From IMG/VR virus record IMGVR_UViG_3300032223_002287, positions 1-23,470 of that record: 23,470 nt of DNA. One strand, given 5' to 3'. This document shows, in pieces, positions 14,999-22,951 of the stretch. The translations under genes and the position numbers were made by a program. The notes under the pieces are model-generated. The model was not told where the DNA came from. It was given only the letters and a program-made list of their open reading frames with translations, and searched no databases. Source of the stretch: a virus. How positions within the stretch are numbered: the first letter of the stretch is position 1; each line of letters opens with the position of its first letter.

Positions 14999-17900
14999 AA
15001 AAATTCAAGGAGATAAAAGTGGGAACATATATGTTGAGTTTGATTATAATAATATAATAATTGTTGACCCCAACAAAGTACAAGATAATCAAGGAAACAT
15101 ATCTGAAAGATTGGTTGACCACGAAGATTTGGTTATGTACGCCAATCTTGAAGCAGAATTATTACCAAGAACAAAACTTGCAATAGGAAGTTCGCCGGAT
15201 AATATAAGAGTAGTTTCAATTGCCAAGATTAATTTCTTATCACCAACAAAAGACGAATATCTAACCACAAATTACTATGACGAATTAACCGGAGAAGGGA
15301 CTATACAAGGTAAAGGACAAAATCAAACACAAAAAGAATATATACCAGCATCAAACGGTTCAAAAGCATACACAAAATTAACCGCAACCAATGAAGGTAA
15401 ATTCGGTTCAATTGATAATGGACTATTGGGTATAACAAGTATATCGGTTAAAATATCATCGTCTTTTATTCCAAGTGTAACTATTGAATTAGAAGATGTT
15501 CAGGGAAGGGCGTTATTTCAATTGGGTGAAAATTCACCATACGCGGCTTTTTTCCACCTACCATATCCACCATTTTATTTAACTTTAAAAGGGTATTACG
15601 GACAGGCAATAAAATACCAATTAAATTTGGAAAAATTTGCGGCAAGATTCAACTCCATGTCCGGTAATTATGGTGTTACTTTAACATTTAAAGGATATAA
15701 GTTTAACATATTAAATGAAATACAAATGGGACATCTTATTGCCGTTCCACACATGTATTCGTCAAAGTTTAATATATCAAATTCAAATCAGGGGCAATCA
15801 CCATCTCAATCTTTACAAAACGCGACTTCACAACAATCTGCAAATATTCCAAATGCTTCAAATAGTAATGGAATTGTTACTCAACAAATGTATGTTGAAA
15901 AAGGGTATCAAAAAATAATTGAGGTTTATGGTGAGTATAAAGCTAAAAATTTAATAGATAAAAATTTTCCGGAATTAACTTTACAACAGTTAATGAATAA
16001 ATTGGAAAATTTTGAAAAAAATATAATTGATAATTTTAAAAAGTCGGATGTTGAACCTTTAACAAATATAAGAAATTATATTGCAAACTTAAAAAGTTTA
16101 TATGAGGAAGTATATGCGGGTATTAATTCTTGGTTTGTTGAAAATTTAAACCCAAATCCGTTTATTGAAAAAGACACTGGGGTTAGATATTATGCGTTTA
16201 AAAATAATACGGACGATACTATAAAAGGGACATTAGAAACTAAATTAGACGGTATTATTAAAACATATAATGAAAAACTTAATTCAAACCCAACTTTAGG
16301 AATTGACGCACCACTAAAGATTGAGAACCCATTATCTATAAAGATAATAACCGCGATAACGACTTCAGATAGAATTGATTGGGTTAAGACAACAACAGAA
16401 CAAACAGGGATTGCTTCACCAACAATTAAAGATGTTGAAAGAGTAATTGAAATTAATGATAAATTATTTAAACCTGCGACGTTACTTAGTTTTAAAAACT
16501 TGATAAATGCAATTGGTGGAGAAACACCATTTATTGCTAGAGGTGATTCTGCAAATGTTATAGAGTTCCTTAACCCTAAATTTTTTCTTTTTGACGGACA
16601 AAATAGGTTTATTGAGATTGTAAATAATATGAATGCAGATGCGACTAAAAAGCTGTCTGAAGTTGAAGATAAATTGACAAGAGAATTAAGGGATAAAATA
16701 GAAGACCCAACAAGTGGTATTGGTTTTAGACCTACGGTTAGAAATATTGTTGCGGTTATTATGGCATCTGCCGAAGGTTTTATTAGGTTACTTGATGATG
16801 TTCACACTAAAGCTTGGGATGTTAGAAATGACCCGGTGAGAAAAAACGCTATTTTAAACAATACATCATCGGCACAAGGCTCAGATACTAAAAATGTTGT
16901 TAATGGTGTGGGTAGCGGTAATATATCGGAGATACCGGTTTATCCTTGGCCTCAATTTTTTGTTGAAACACATGAAGATAAAAAAGGTAAATACCAATTA
17001 AAGTATATTGCTGACCCCGCGATTGTTAATTTAACTAAAGGTTATTTGTATGATAAGTGGCCGGAAGTTGAGTTTGTTGAGGAATATATTAAAGGGTTAA
17101 CTCAAAAATTCACCCCAACCGATTCACCAACCCCTACAAGTATTAAAGATTTTACAAATCTATTAAACATTAACGCAATTGAATTTCCGCAAAGTGATGT
17201 AGACTATTCTAACAAAGAAGAGATTAAGTTTTTCTATGAAATATGGGAAAGACAATTTATGACTTCAAGATATGAGAACTTGGCTAGATTTACTAATAGT
17301 ACTGCGGAGTATAACAATTTAATAAATTTAATAACTGAAGTTGAATCCAAAAACTTATTAACCTCATTAGGACAAAGTAATCCTTATTTGAATTATAAAC
17401 TTAAAAACTTTAACTATACCGCATCAAACTATGTTGATTGGTTAAAACAAATATCTAATTTAAGTACTAGTCAATCTTACATTGATTTTATTAGGGACAT
17501 CTTCGTAACACCATATATAAAAAATTACACCACAAAGTCATTTGATATTTTAAGTACTGAAAACATAGGTGCACAACCATCAACAAAGTTTGATGACACC
17601 GCATTGGATAAGTTGGTACAATCAACTCAAACAAATACACCTAATGTTACTGACTTATATCCTTTTACAGATATTACTTGGTCTAAAACAAACTTATTAT
17701 ATAACACAAAAAACAATAGTACCAATAACCAATATAACACAACTAACGCACTAAAGGTTTATAAACAAAGAAATGTTATTGCAAACTTTACAGATATTAA
17801 TGACTACACAACAAATAGACCTGTAACAAACTTTTCATATCTTACAGTACAAAATCCATTAGTAAATTCACAATCATCTAACTCAACAAGTCAAACAGGA

Positions 17901-20900
17901 TTTCTACCTAATTTTTATGGGGTTAGAGAACCAAAAGATTTTATACCTACTGAAGGATATTGTTATTTTGATGTTCCGACAAATAAAAATATTGCATTTA
18001 TAAATTCATTAACCGGAGACTTACCGATTAAAACAACAACATCAATAATTAATACCCCATTCTTCATAAATGCAATATCTGAAGGTGTTAAAAAATGGAA
18101 ACAAAAAAATGAATATCCGTTTACCGAAGCGGCATACCTTTTTATAAACTCTTTACCTTTAATATCATTAAGAGAGAGATATAAAACAAATGGAACAAAC
18201 TTAAATCAACTTGATTATATGTTTGCATCACTAAAAAAGTTTGGTGCGTTACATAAATTACCATATGCTTGGATATTAAAGATAGGTTCTTTATGGTATA
18301 GATATAAACAAGAAAAAGAAACTAATACCGATATTCTTGGTAATATTTGGAAAGCTGCTGATTATAAAGAGAGTTTTGACCCGATAACAAAGAACCCAAC
18401 AAAAATATATAAACTTGATTTTAATGGCACCACAGGGAATACAATACAATTAGAATATGATGGAGGTACAAATATTGTAGTTCAATCCGGATTTTATCCA
18501 AAATTAATTAATGATTTTAATTATTTTTATAAAGGTAGTGATTTATATTCATCTTATTCGGACTCCGAAATACAAACAAGTATTAATGACGGTTTAAAAC
18601 TTTATAACTTTACACAATCAAATCTTAATGTTAGTCAAAACGGAATACCATTAAAATATATTACTTGGTCTGTGTTATTACCAACAGGTTCAGGGTATTA
18701 TGTTATACCTTCATTCGGAGGACAACAGAACCAAGTTGCCAATTCATTAACAACCCAAACTCAAACAATACCTTCACCATCAACACAAGTTGTATTACCT
18801 GGATATTCAATAACAGGAAACACATCTGTTTATAATGGCTCAATGAGATTATTGTGGGCATCACCTAACTATGGTTATTTTGATGATAGTCAAATAGTTA
18901 AACCATCAACAAATTCATATCTTAATGAAATTTTGGGTGATTCAAATTCATTATCACCATATAAATTATCAAACCAAAACAATTATACAAACATTGAAGA
19001 ATTTTTCTCAATCTTTGAAAAAGAGATATTAGATACTTTTGAGGCCGAGTTTAAGAACTTCTCAAAATCTGTAGATAAAGTTGATTTAACTCCTACAACA
19101 AACTTAAACTACGGACAACAAACCGGAGATATAAATTTAAATTATAAAAACTTCCAATTATTATTTAGGTCTTTAATGATTTTAGATAATATAAAATCGG
19201 GAGAAACCGACGAAACATATTTTTTAAATTCAATTGGAAATCAATTAAGTAATTTTAGTTCAATTATATTAAAGTTTTTAACTTATGATGTAATTTTTAA
19301 ATACGGAAATCCATCAAACTATAATAGATATATATTTGATTCATTTTTACAATATAACCCAAACAATCTTGTTGGATTTAATTTATCAGTACAGACTGCG
19401 GTAAGTAACGGGACACTTGTAAATCCTAAATATTTTGGAACCTATGTTGCAAATAGTTTACCATCAAAAAGTAATTCAACAACTCTAATACAATCTCAAG
19501 CATTATACGGTAATGAATGGAAAGAACTTTATTTAAGAGTTGGATTTTCAACAATACCGGAATTAAAATATGATGACAATGGTTCATACATAACAGATTT
19601 TTTTATAGACAACAATATAGGATTTACCGTTGAAAATATTAAAGATTTATCAACTTTAATTAAAATGTACGCAACACAAAAACTTAAAGACGGTACATTA
19701 AATGCAACAAAGTTTAATAAAACACTTAACACTTATTTAGGAGATTGTACCAAATTACAAAATGATACTTTAAATCAGATTTTAACTAAAATAAGGGCGG
19801 AGTTACCAGATTATCAGGAGGTACCGGAAAAAACGGTAGATTCTAAAGTTACCGGAGAACAACCAAAAGTTAATTTATATGAAAGTTTTAAAGCGTTAAA
19901 TGATAAATGGATATCAGGAAATGATTATAAAATAAAAACATTTTTTGAAGACATTTTATTTTTAGATAGGGCCAGTAGAAATATTGGAGATACTTTATAT
20001 CTTGATATTTTTGATTTAAAAACCATTTTCAATAATACAACATATGATTCAAAAATGAGTGTTTATACATTTATTGCTGGTTTATTGATTAAAAATAATT
20101 TTACAATAATGAATTTACCGGCGTATGTTAATTTCTATAACGTTATTCCGGGTGGAATACCATTCACACAACCGGGAGGTACTTTAGAATTTGCGGATAA
20201 AATGTGGGGAACATTCACAACCGTTGATTATCGTGAGTCCGGACCTAAAATGGTTTGTTTTTTTGTTGGAAGACCTTCAGCGTATCTTGATTTAGAAAAA
20301 AGTAAAAACTTTTTATTTAGAAGTGATGGTATTACATTAGAACGTAATTCAGACAATCCTTTATATGAAACATTGAATGGTAAAAAAGACCACGACAAAT
20401 CTAATGTTTGTGCCGGATTCAGTGTTGATATTGGAATAAGAAATCAAAATGTGTTTTCTAATTTTACTATATCACAAGATAATGGAAAAGGTACCAGTGA
20501 ATCCGTTCAAACTTTGATGAATATGATAGACCAAACAAGCGGAAGAGAAGTGGCAACACAAAACGTTAGTTTGTATAACTATTACAGTCAAAGAAGTTAT
20601 GGTGCCGAAGTTGTTTCATTAGGTAATGCGATGATACAACCAACAATGTATTTTAACTTGAGACACGTACCAATGTTTAATGGACCTTATTTAATTACAG
20701 AAGTAAACCATACAATTACTCCGGGACAATTTCAAACAAAATTTAGTGGAACAAGACAAGGTATTTTTGATTTGCCGGCAATTGATAGTTTTTTACAAAG
20801 TATCAACCAAAATTTGTTAACAAAATTAGAAAAATCCGTATTGTCAAAAGATGATGGAACTCCAAATAGTGGTACAAATAGTGTAACAAATTCTACTAAT

Positions 20901-21905
20901 TCTACTCAAAATGCGAACAATACAAAGGCACCTGAAAATAGTTGTAAGGCAAACACCGCATATGGAAATATAGATGTTTCTGCCGCAACCCAAACAACAA
21001 TAAATGAAAGTGATTTGGCAACAAAAATTAAAAATGCAACTACAGATTCAAATTTAAGAACCGCAATATTTGCGTTATGTTATTTAAGAACATATAAATC
21101 AAATGGATTTAATTCTTTTAATAACAACTATGCAATGGTTTCACTATCTGATGATAGGTATAAATCAAACGCGTCTTCTTACATAAAGAATTATTCTTGT
21201 GTTAATTCGGAAACCGCAAACAAAACGGCATCACTACCTATTGCGAATTTTAAAGATGTTGATACTTTTATTGGGTTTTTAGTTTCAAGAATTAAAGATA
21301 GAAGTAATCAAATTGCAAATGATATTGGATTACATCAATTTTATATTTGTTTGTGGCAAGATATTACGGTAAGTGAATCTAATTTTTCAACAAATAGATA
21401 TACATTATATAAAGAAAGTTATGATAGATTATTAAAAGGTTTATTGTTGGCATCAAATTATGGAATTACACCAACTGTAGATTTGAATAAATTTTTATCC
21501 GGAAAAACATACCAACCACCGGTTACACCAACACCTTCACCACGACCAATAGTTGTACCGACAGGGACAGAAATTTTTGAAATTACTAGAATTAAGAACG
21601 GTGATAACGATGTTAAGGTTATTGTTAAAATAAAACCAAATGTTGGGTCTTGGAAAATATTCCAAAGTGAAGGTCAAATATATTCATCAACGGTTTGTAG
21701 TACTATGGGAACATTAAGTTCTCCAGGTGTAATTAGTGCTGACGAACAACAAATAACTTTTCAACCATACCAAGAGGCTATTGACAGTTGCGATGGTGAT
21801 AATGTTCACGGACAAGTACCGATGAAATTCACTGTATATGCAGACCCAGTACCGTATAGTAATAATCAACAAATATTTAGTTTTCAGAGTATAATAACAG
21901 TTTGA
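14988..21905 (+). CDS. Giant baseplate hub-like protein (2305 aa)
   Basis: The largest gene in the window. A conserved-looking N-terminal domain lies at about 139-260 (LGITSISVKISSSFIPSV, ELEDVQGRALFQLGENSPYA, FFHLPYPPFYLTLKGYYGQA, YGVTLTFKGYKFNILNEIQ). It is followed by a Ser/Asn/Gln linker (261-304). About 1400 residues of Asn/Thr/Tyr-rich sequence with helices follow and are not recognised. A hub-type module appears at about 1750-1935: PKMVCFFVGRPSAYLDLE, DIGIRNQNVFSNFTI, then GNAMIQPTMYFNLRHVPMF and GPYLITEVNHTITPGQFQTKF. This last part matches the strand pattern of gp27/VgrG-like hubs ('G...i.P.m....' then 'G.Y.I..V.H.I..G.F.T'). After a Ser/Thr/Asn linker, residues about 1990-2106 weakly resemble a lysozyme- or glucosaminidase-type fold with an atypical catalytic region. 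A Pro-rich hinge (PPVTPTPSPRP, about 2178) precedes a C-terminal beta domain. The start overlaps the preceding gene by eleven bases. Confidence 0.65.
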   Translation: MADKKIQGDKSGNIYVEFDYNNIIIVDPNKVQDNQGNISERLVDHEDLVMYANLEAELLPRTKLAIGSSPDNIRVVSIAKINFLSPTKDEYLTTNYYDELTGEGTIQGKGQNQTQKEYIPASNGSKAYTKLTATNEGKFGSIDNGLLGITSISVKISSSFIPSVTIELEDVQGRALFQLGENSPYAAFFHLPYPPFYLTLKGYYGQAIKYQLNLEKFAARFNSMSGNYGVTLTFKGYKFNILNEIQMGHLIAVPHMYSSKFNISNSNQGQSPSQSLQNATSQQSANIPNASNSNGIVTQQMYVEKGYQKIIEVYGEYKAKNLIDKNFPELTLQQLMNKLENFEKNIIDNFKKSDVEPLTNIRNYIANLKSLYEEVYAGINSWFVENLNPNPFIEKDTGVRYYAFKNNTDDTIKGTLETKLDGIIKTYNEKLNSNPTLGIDAPLKIENPLSIKIITAITTSDRIDWVKTTTEQTGIASPTIKDVERVIEINDKLFKPATLLSFKNLINAIGGETPFIARGDSANVIEFLNPKFFLFDGQNRFIEIVNNMNADATKKLSEVEDKLTRELRDKIEDPTSGIGFRPTVRNIVAVIMASAEGFIRLLDDVHTKAWDVRNDPVRKNAILNNTSSAQGSDTKNVVNGVGSGNISEIPVYPWPQFFVETHEDKKGKYQLKYIADPAIVNLTKGYLYDKWPEVEFVEEYIKGLTQKFTPTDSPTPTSIKDFTNLLNINAIEFPQSDVDYSNKEEIKFFYEIWERQFMTSRYENLARFTNSTAEYNNLINLITEVESKNLLTSLGQSNPYLNYKLKNFNYTASNYVDWLKQISNLSTSQSYIDFIRDIFVTPYIKNYTTKSFDILSTENIGAQPSTKFDDTALDKLVQSTQTNTPNVTDLYPFTDITWSKTNLLYNTKNNSTNNQYNTTNALKVYKQRNVIANFTDINDYTTNRPVTNFSYLTVQNPLVNSQSSNSTSQTGFLPNFYGVREPKDFIPTEGYCYFDVPTNKNIAFINSLTGDLPIKTTTSIINTPFFINAISEGVKKWKQKNEYPFTEAAYLFINSLPLISLRERYKTNGTNLNQLDYMFASLKKFGALHKLPYAWILKIGSLWYRYKQEKETNTDILGNIWKAADYKESFDPITKNPTKIYKLDFNGTTGNTIQLEYDGGTNIVVQSGFYPKLINDFNYFYKGSDLYSSYSDSEIQTSINDGLKLYNFTQSNLNVSQNGIPLKYITWSVLLPTGSGYYVIPSFGGQQNQVANSLTTQTQTIPSPSTQVVLPGYSITGNTSVYNGSMRLLWASPNYGYFDDSQIVKPSTNSYLNEILGDSNSLSPYKLSNQNNYTNIEEFFSIFEKEILDTFEAEFKNFSKSVDKVDLTPTTNLNYGQQTGDINLNYKNFQLLFRSLMILDNIKSGETDETYFLNSIGNQLSNFSSIILKFLTYDVIFKYGNPSNYNRYIFDSFLQYNPNNLVGFNLSVQTAVSNGTLVNPKYFGTYVANSLPSKSNSTTLIQSQALYGNEWKELYLRVGFSTIPELKYDDNGSYITDFFIDNNIGFTVENIKDLSTLIKMYATQKLKDGTLNATKFNKTLNTYLGDCTKLQNDTLNQILTKIRAELPDYQEVPEKTVDSKVTGEQPKVNLYESFKALNDKWISGNDYKIKTFFEDILFLDRASRNIGDTLYLDIFDLKTIFNNTTYDSKMSVYTFIAGLLIKNNFTIMNLPAYVNFYNVIPGGIPFTQPGGTLEFADKMWGTFTTVDYRESGPKMVCFFVGRPSAYLDLEKSKNFLFRSDGITLERNSDNPLYETLNGKKDHDKSNVCAGFSVDIGIRNQNVFSNFTISQDNGKGTSESVQTLMNMIDQTSGREVATQNVSLYNYYSQRSYGAEVVSLGNAMIQPTMYFNLRHVPMFNGPYLITEVNHTITPGQFQTKFSGTRQGIFDLPAIDSFLQSINQNLLTKLEKSVLSKDDGTPNSGTNSVTNSTNSTQNANNTKAPENSCKANTAYGNIDVSAATQTTINESDLATKIKNATTDSNLRTAIFALCYLRTYKSNGFNSFNNNYAMVSLSDDRYKSNASSYIKNYSCVNSETANKTASLPIANFKDVDTFIGFLVSRIKDRSNQIANDIGLHQFYICLWQDITVSESNFSTNRYTLYKESYDRLLKGLLLASNYGITPTVDLNKFLSGKTYQPPVTPTPSPRPIVVPTGTEIFEITRIKNGDNDVKVIVKIKPNVGSWKIFQSEGQIYSSTVCSTMGTLSSPGVISADEQQITFQPYQEAIDSCDGDNVHGQVPMKFTVYADPVPYSNNQQIFSFQSIITV

Positions 21906-21926
21906 TAATTATTCATAAATGTTAGA

Positions 21927-21934
21927 TATTTATA
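21927..21934 (+). promoter_or_regulatory. Phage promoter box upstream of the 74-aa gene
   Basis: An exact TATTTATA, 13 bases before the ATG at 21948. It overlaps a TATAAATA on the same strand (21931-21938), making a palindromic ATTTATAAAT core. The position matches the other boxes, so I read it in the TATTTATA direction. Confidence 0.5.
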
Positions 21935-21947
21935 AATAAAATATATT

Positions 21948-22172
21948 ATGGACTTAACACAAAAATTAAATAACTATTTAGGAAAACAAGGACAATATTC
22001 GGAACAATCATTAGGTAATGGTAATAAAGAAGTATGTGATTTAGAAACAGGAGATTGTTATGTTGTCAGAGAAAAAGACGGACTTATTGAAAGAGCCGGG
22101 CATCAAGTTACTGCAAACAGAAAAATCAAAGTAGAAACCATTAAAGGTATAAAGCAATTATTAAACGATTAA
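21948..22172 (+). CDS. Hypothetical 74-aa protein
   Basis: A small, soluble, charged protein of unknown function. Visible features are a short amphipathic N-terminus (LTQKLNNYLGKQGQY), a central turn with two cysteines spaced C-x6-C (KEVCDLETGDCYVV, Cys30 and Cys37), and a basic C-terminal helix-like end (NRKIKVETIKGIKQLLND). The two cysteines flanking an acidic turn could form a disulfide or be half of a metal site, but there is no further ligand pair. It is separated from the next gene by only five bases, so the two probably share a transcript started at the box at 21927. No homologue comes to mind; the reading frame is supported by the box, the A/T-rich leader and normal codon use. Confidence 0.75.
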   Translation: MDLTQKLNNYLGKQGQYSEQSLGNGNKEVCDLETGDCYVVREKDGLIERAGHQVTANRKIKVETIKGIKQLLND

Positions 22173-22177
22173 TAAAA

Positions 22178-22834
22178 ATGTCAGTTGAAAAGAAAATTTT
22201 AAGTGAAATAGAAAGATATAAAAGTATCAATAGATACCTTAATGAACAAGGTGTACCACCACCACCTGATTTAGGCGCGGCACCTCCACCAGCACCCGGA
22301 GGAGATGCGGGAGCACCACCACCGGCTCCCGGAGGAGAACCCACAGCAACCACAGGCGCGGAACCTGAACCTATTGATGTTGAGGCAGATGATGACGTTG
22401 AAAAGATAGATGAGAAAGGAAAATCTGAAGAAGGTAAAGAAGATTCTGAAGAATTAGAAGTTACCGATTTAGTTAAATCCCAAGAAAATATTGAAAAGAA
22501 ACAAGAAGAATATTTTAATAATTTGTTTTCACAACTTTCAAACTTGGAATCTAAATTAAAAGATATGGATTCTATTGTTGCAAAACTTAACACTCTTGAA
22601 AATAAAATTGAGAAGTATAGAGAAAAATCTCCACAAGAAAAGTTGGACTTAAGAAAGTACGACTCATATCCTTTTAACCAAAAACTTTCAGATTTTTTTA
22701 ATGACAAACAAGATGAATTTGAAAAAACAGGAAAAACTGATTATGTTTTAACAAGTGATGATGTCACAGATATTTCAGATAGTGAAATTAAGGACACATT
22801 CTTACCAACAGATGATACAGAGTTTACAAATTAA
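22178..22834 (+). CDS. Probable virion-associated protein with Pro/Ala/Gly linker and coiled coil
   Basis: A 218-aa protein of unknown function. In order: an N-terminal helix (KKILSEIERYKSINRYLNEQ), a Pro/Ala/Gly-rich linker at about 26-57 with two near-identical APPPAPGG units, a very acidic stretch (about 58-98, DVEADDDVEKIDEKGKSEEG), a coiled-coil-like heptad region (about 100-150, FNNLFSQLSNLESKLKDMDS), and an acidic C-terminal part ending in DTEFTN. The overall plan, a helix and flexible linker attached to a coiled coil, fits a structural or scaffolding role. The linker DNA is far richer in G and C than its surroundings. It lies five bases after the 74-aa gene and is followed by a strong terminator, so it ends the transcription unit. 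The long antisense open frame covering it is a by-product of its low-complexity composition. Confidence 0.75.
   Translation: MSVEKKILSEIERYKSINRYLNEQGVPPPPDLGAAPPPAPGGDAGAPPPAPGGEPTATTGAEPEPIDVEADDDVEKIDEKGKSEEGKEDSEELEVTDLVKSQENIEKKQEEYFNNLFSQLSNLESKLKDMDSIVAKLNTLENKIEKYREKSPQEKLDLRKYDSYPFNQKLSDFFNDKQDEFEKTGKTDYVLTSDDVTDISDSEIKDTFLPTDDTEFTN
22280..22345 (+). repeat. Imperfect 33-bp tandem repeat encoding APPPAPGG units
   Basis: Two copies in register (22280-22312 and 22313-22345). Each encodes Ala-Pro-Pro-Pro-Ala-Pro-Gly-Gly followed by an acidic residue. The DNA is GC-rich in contrast to the AT-rich genome. Confidence 0.7.
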
Positions 22835-22852
22835 AATAATATTATTTAACTT

Positions 22853-22886
22853 AAAATGGGTATTGCGAAAGTAATACCCATTTTTT
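22853..22886 (+). terminator. Strong intrinsic terminator before the gp32-like gene
   Basis: AAAATGGGTATTGC (22853-22866) pairs with GTAATACCCATTTT (22871-22884) around a GAAA tetraloop (closing C-G), with one internal G-T pair, followed by further T. It separates the 218-aa gene from the next unit. Confidence 0.85.
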
Positions 22887-22901
22887 ATTTGACTAGTTCC
22901 G

Positions 22902-22909
22902 TATTTATG
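22902..22909 (+). promoter_or_regulatory. Possible phage promoter box upstream of the gp32-like gene
   Basis: TATTTATG, one mismatch from the box, ends 42 bases before the ATG at 22952 and 16 bases after the preceding terminator. In T4, gene 32 is also autoregulated at the translational level. No pseudoknot was identified here; the 5' leader (22910-22951) is AT-rich and largely unstructured. Confidence 0.35.
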
Positions 22910-22951
22910 ATTATCTTTATGATATTAATTAACATTTAAAAATTAAAAATT

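Noticed and set aside
22141-22707. Long minus-strand open frame (188 codons) opposite the 218-aa gene
   Set aside because: It is the antisense shadow of a low-complexity sequence: Ser/Phe- and Gly/Pro-rich product, no motif, no promoter box on its strand, and it covers a gene with a good structure and context.
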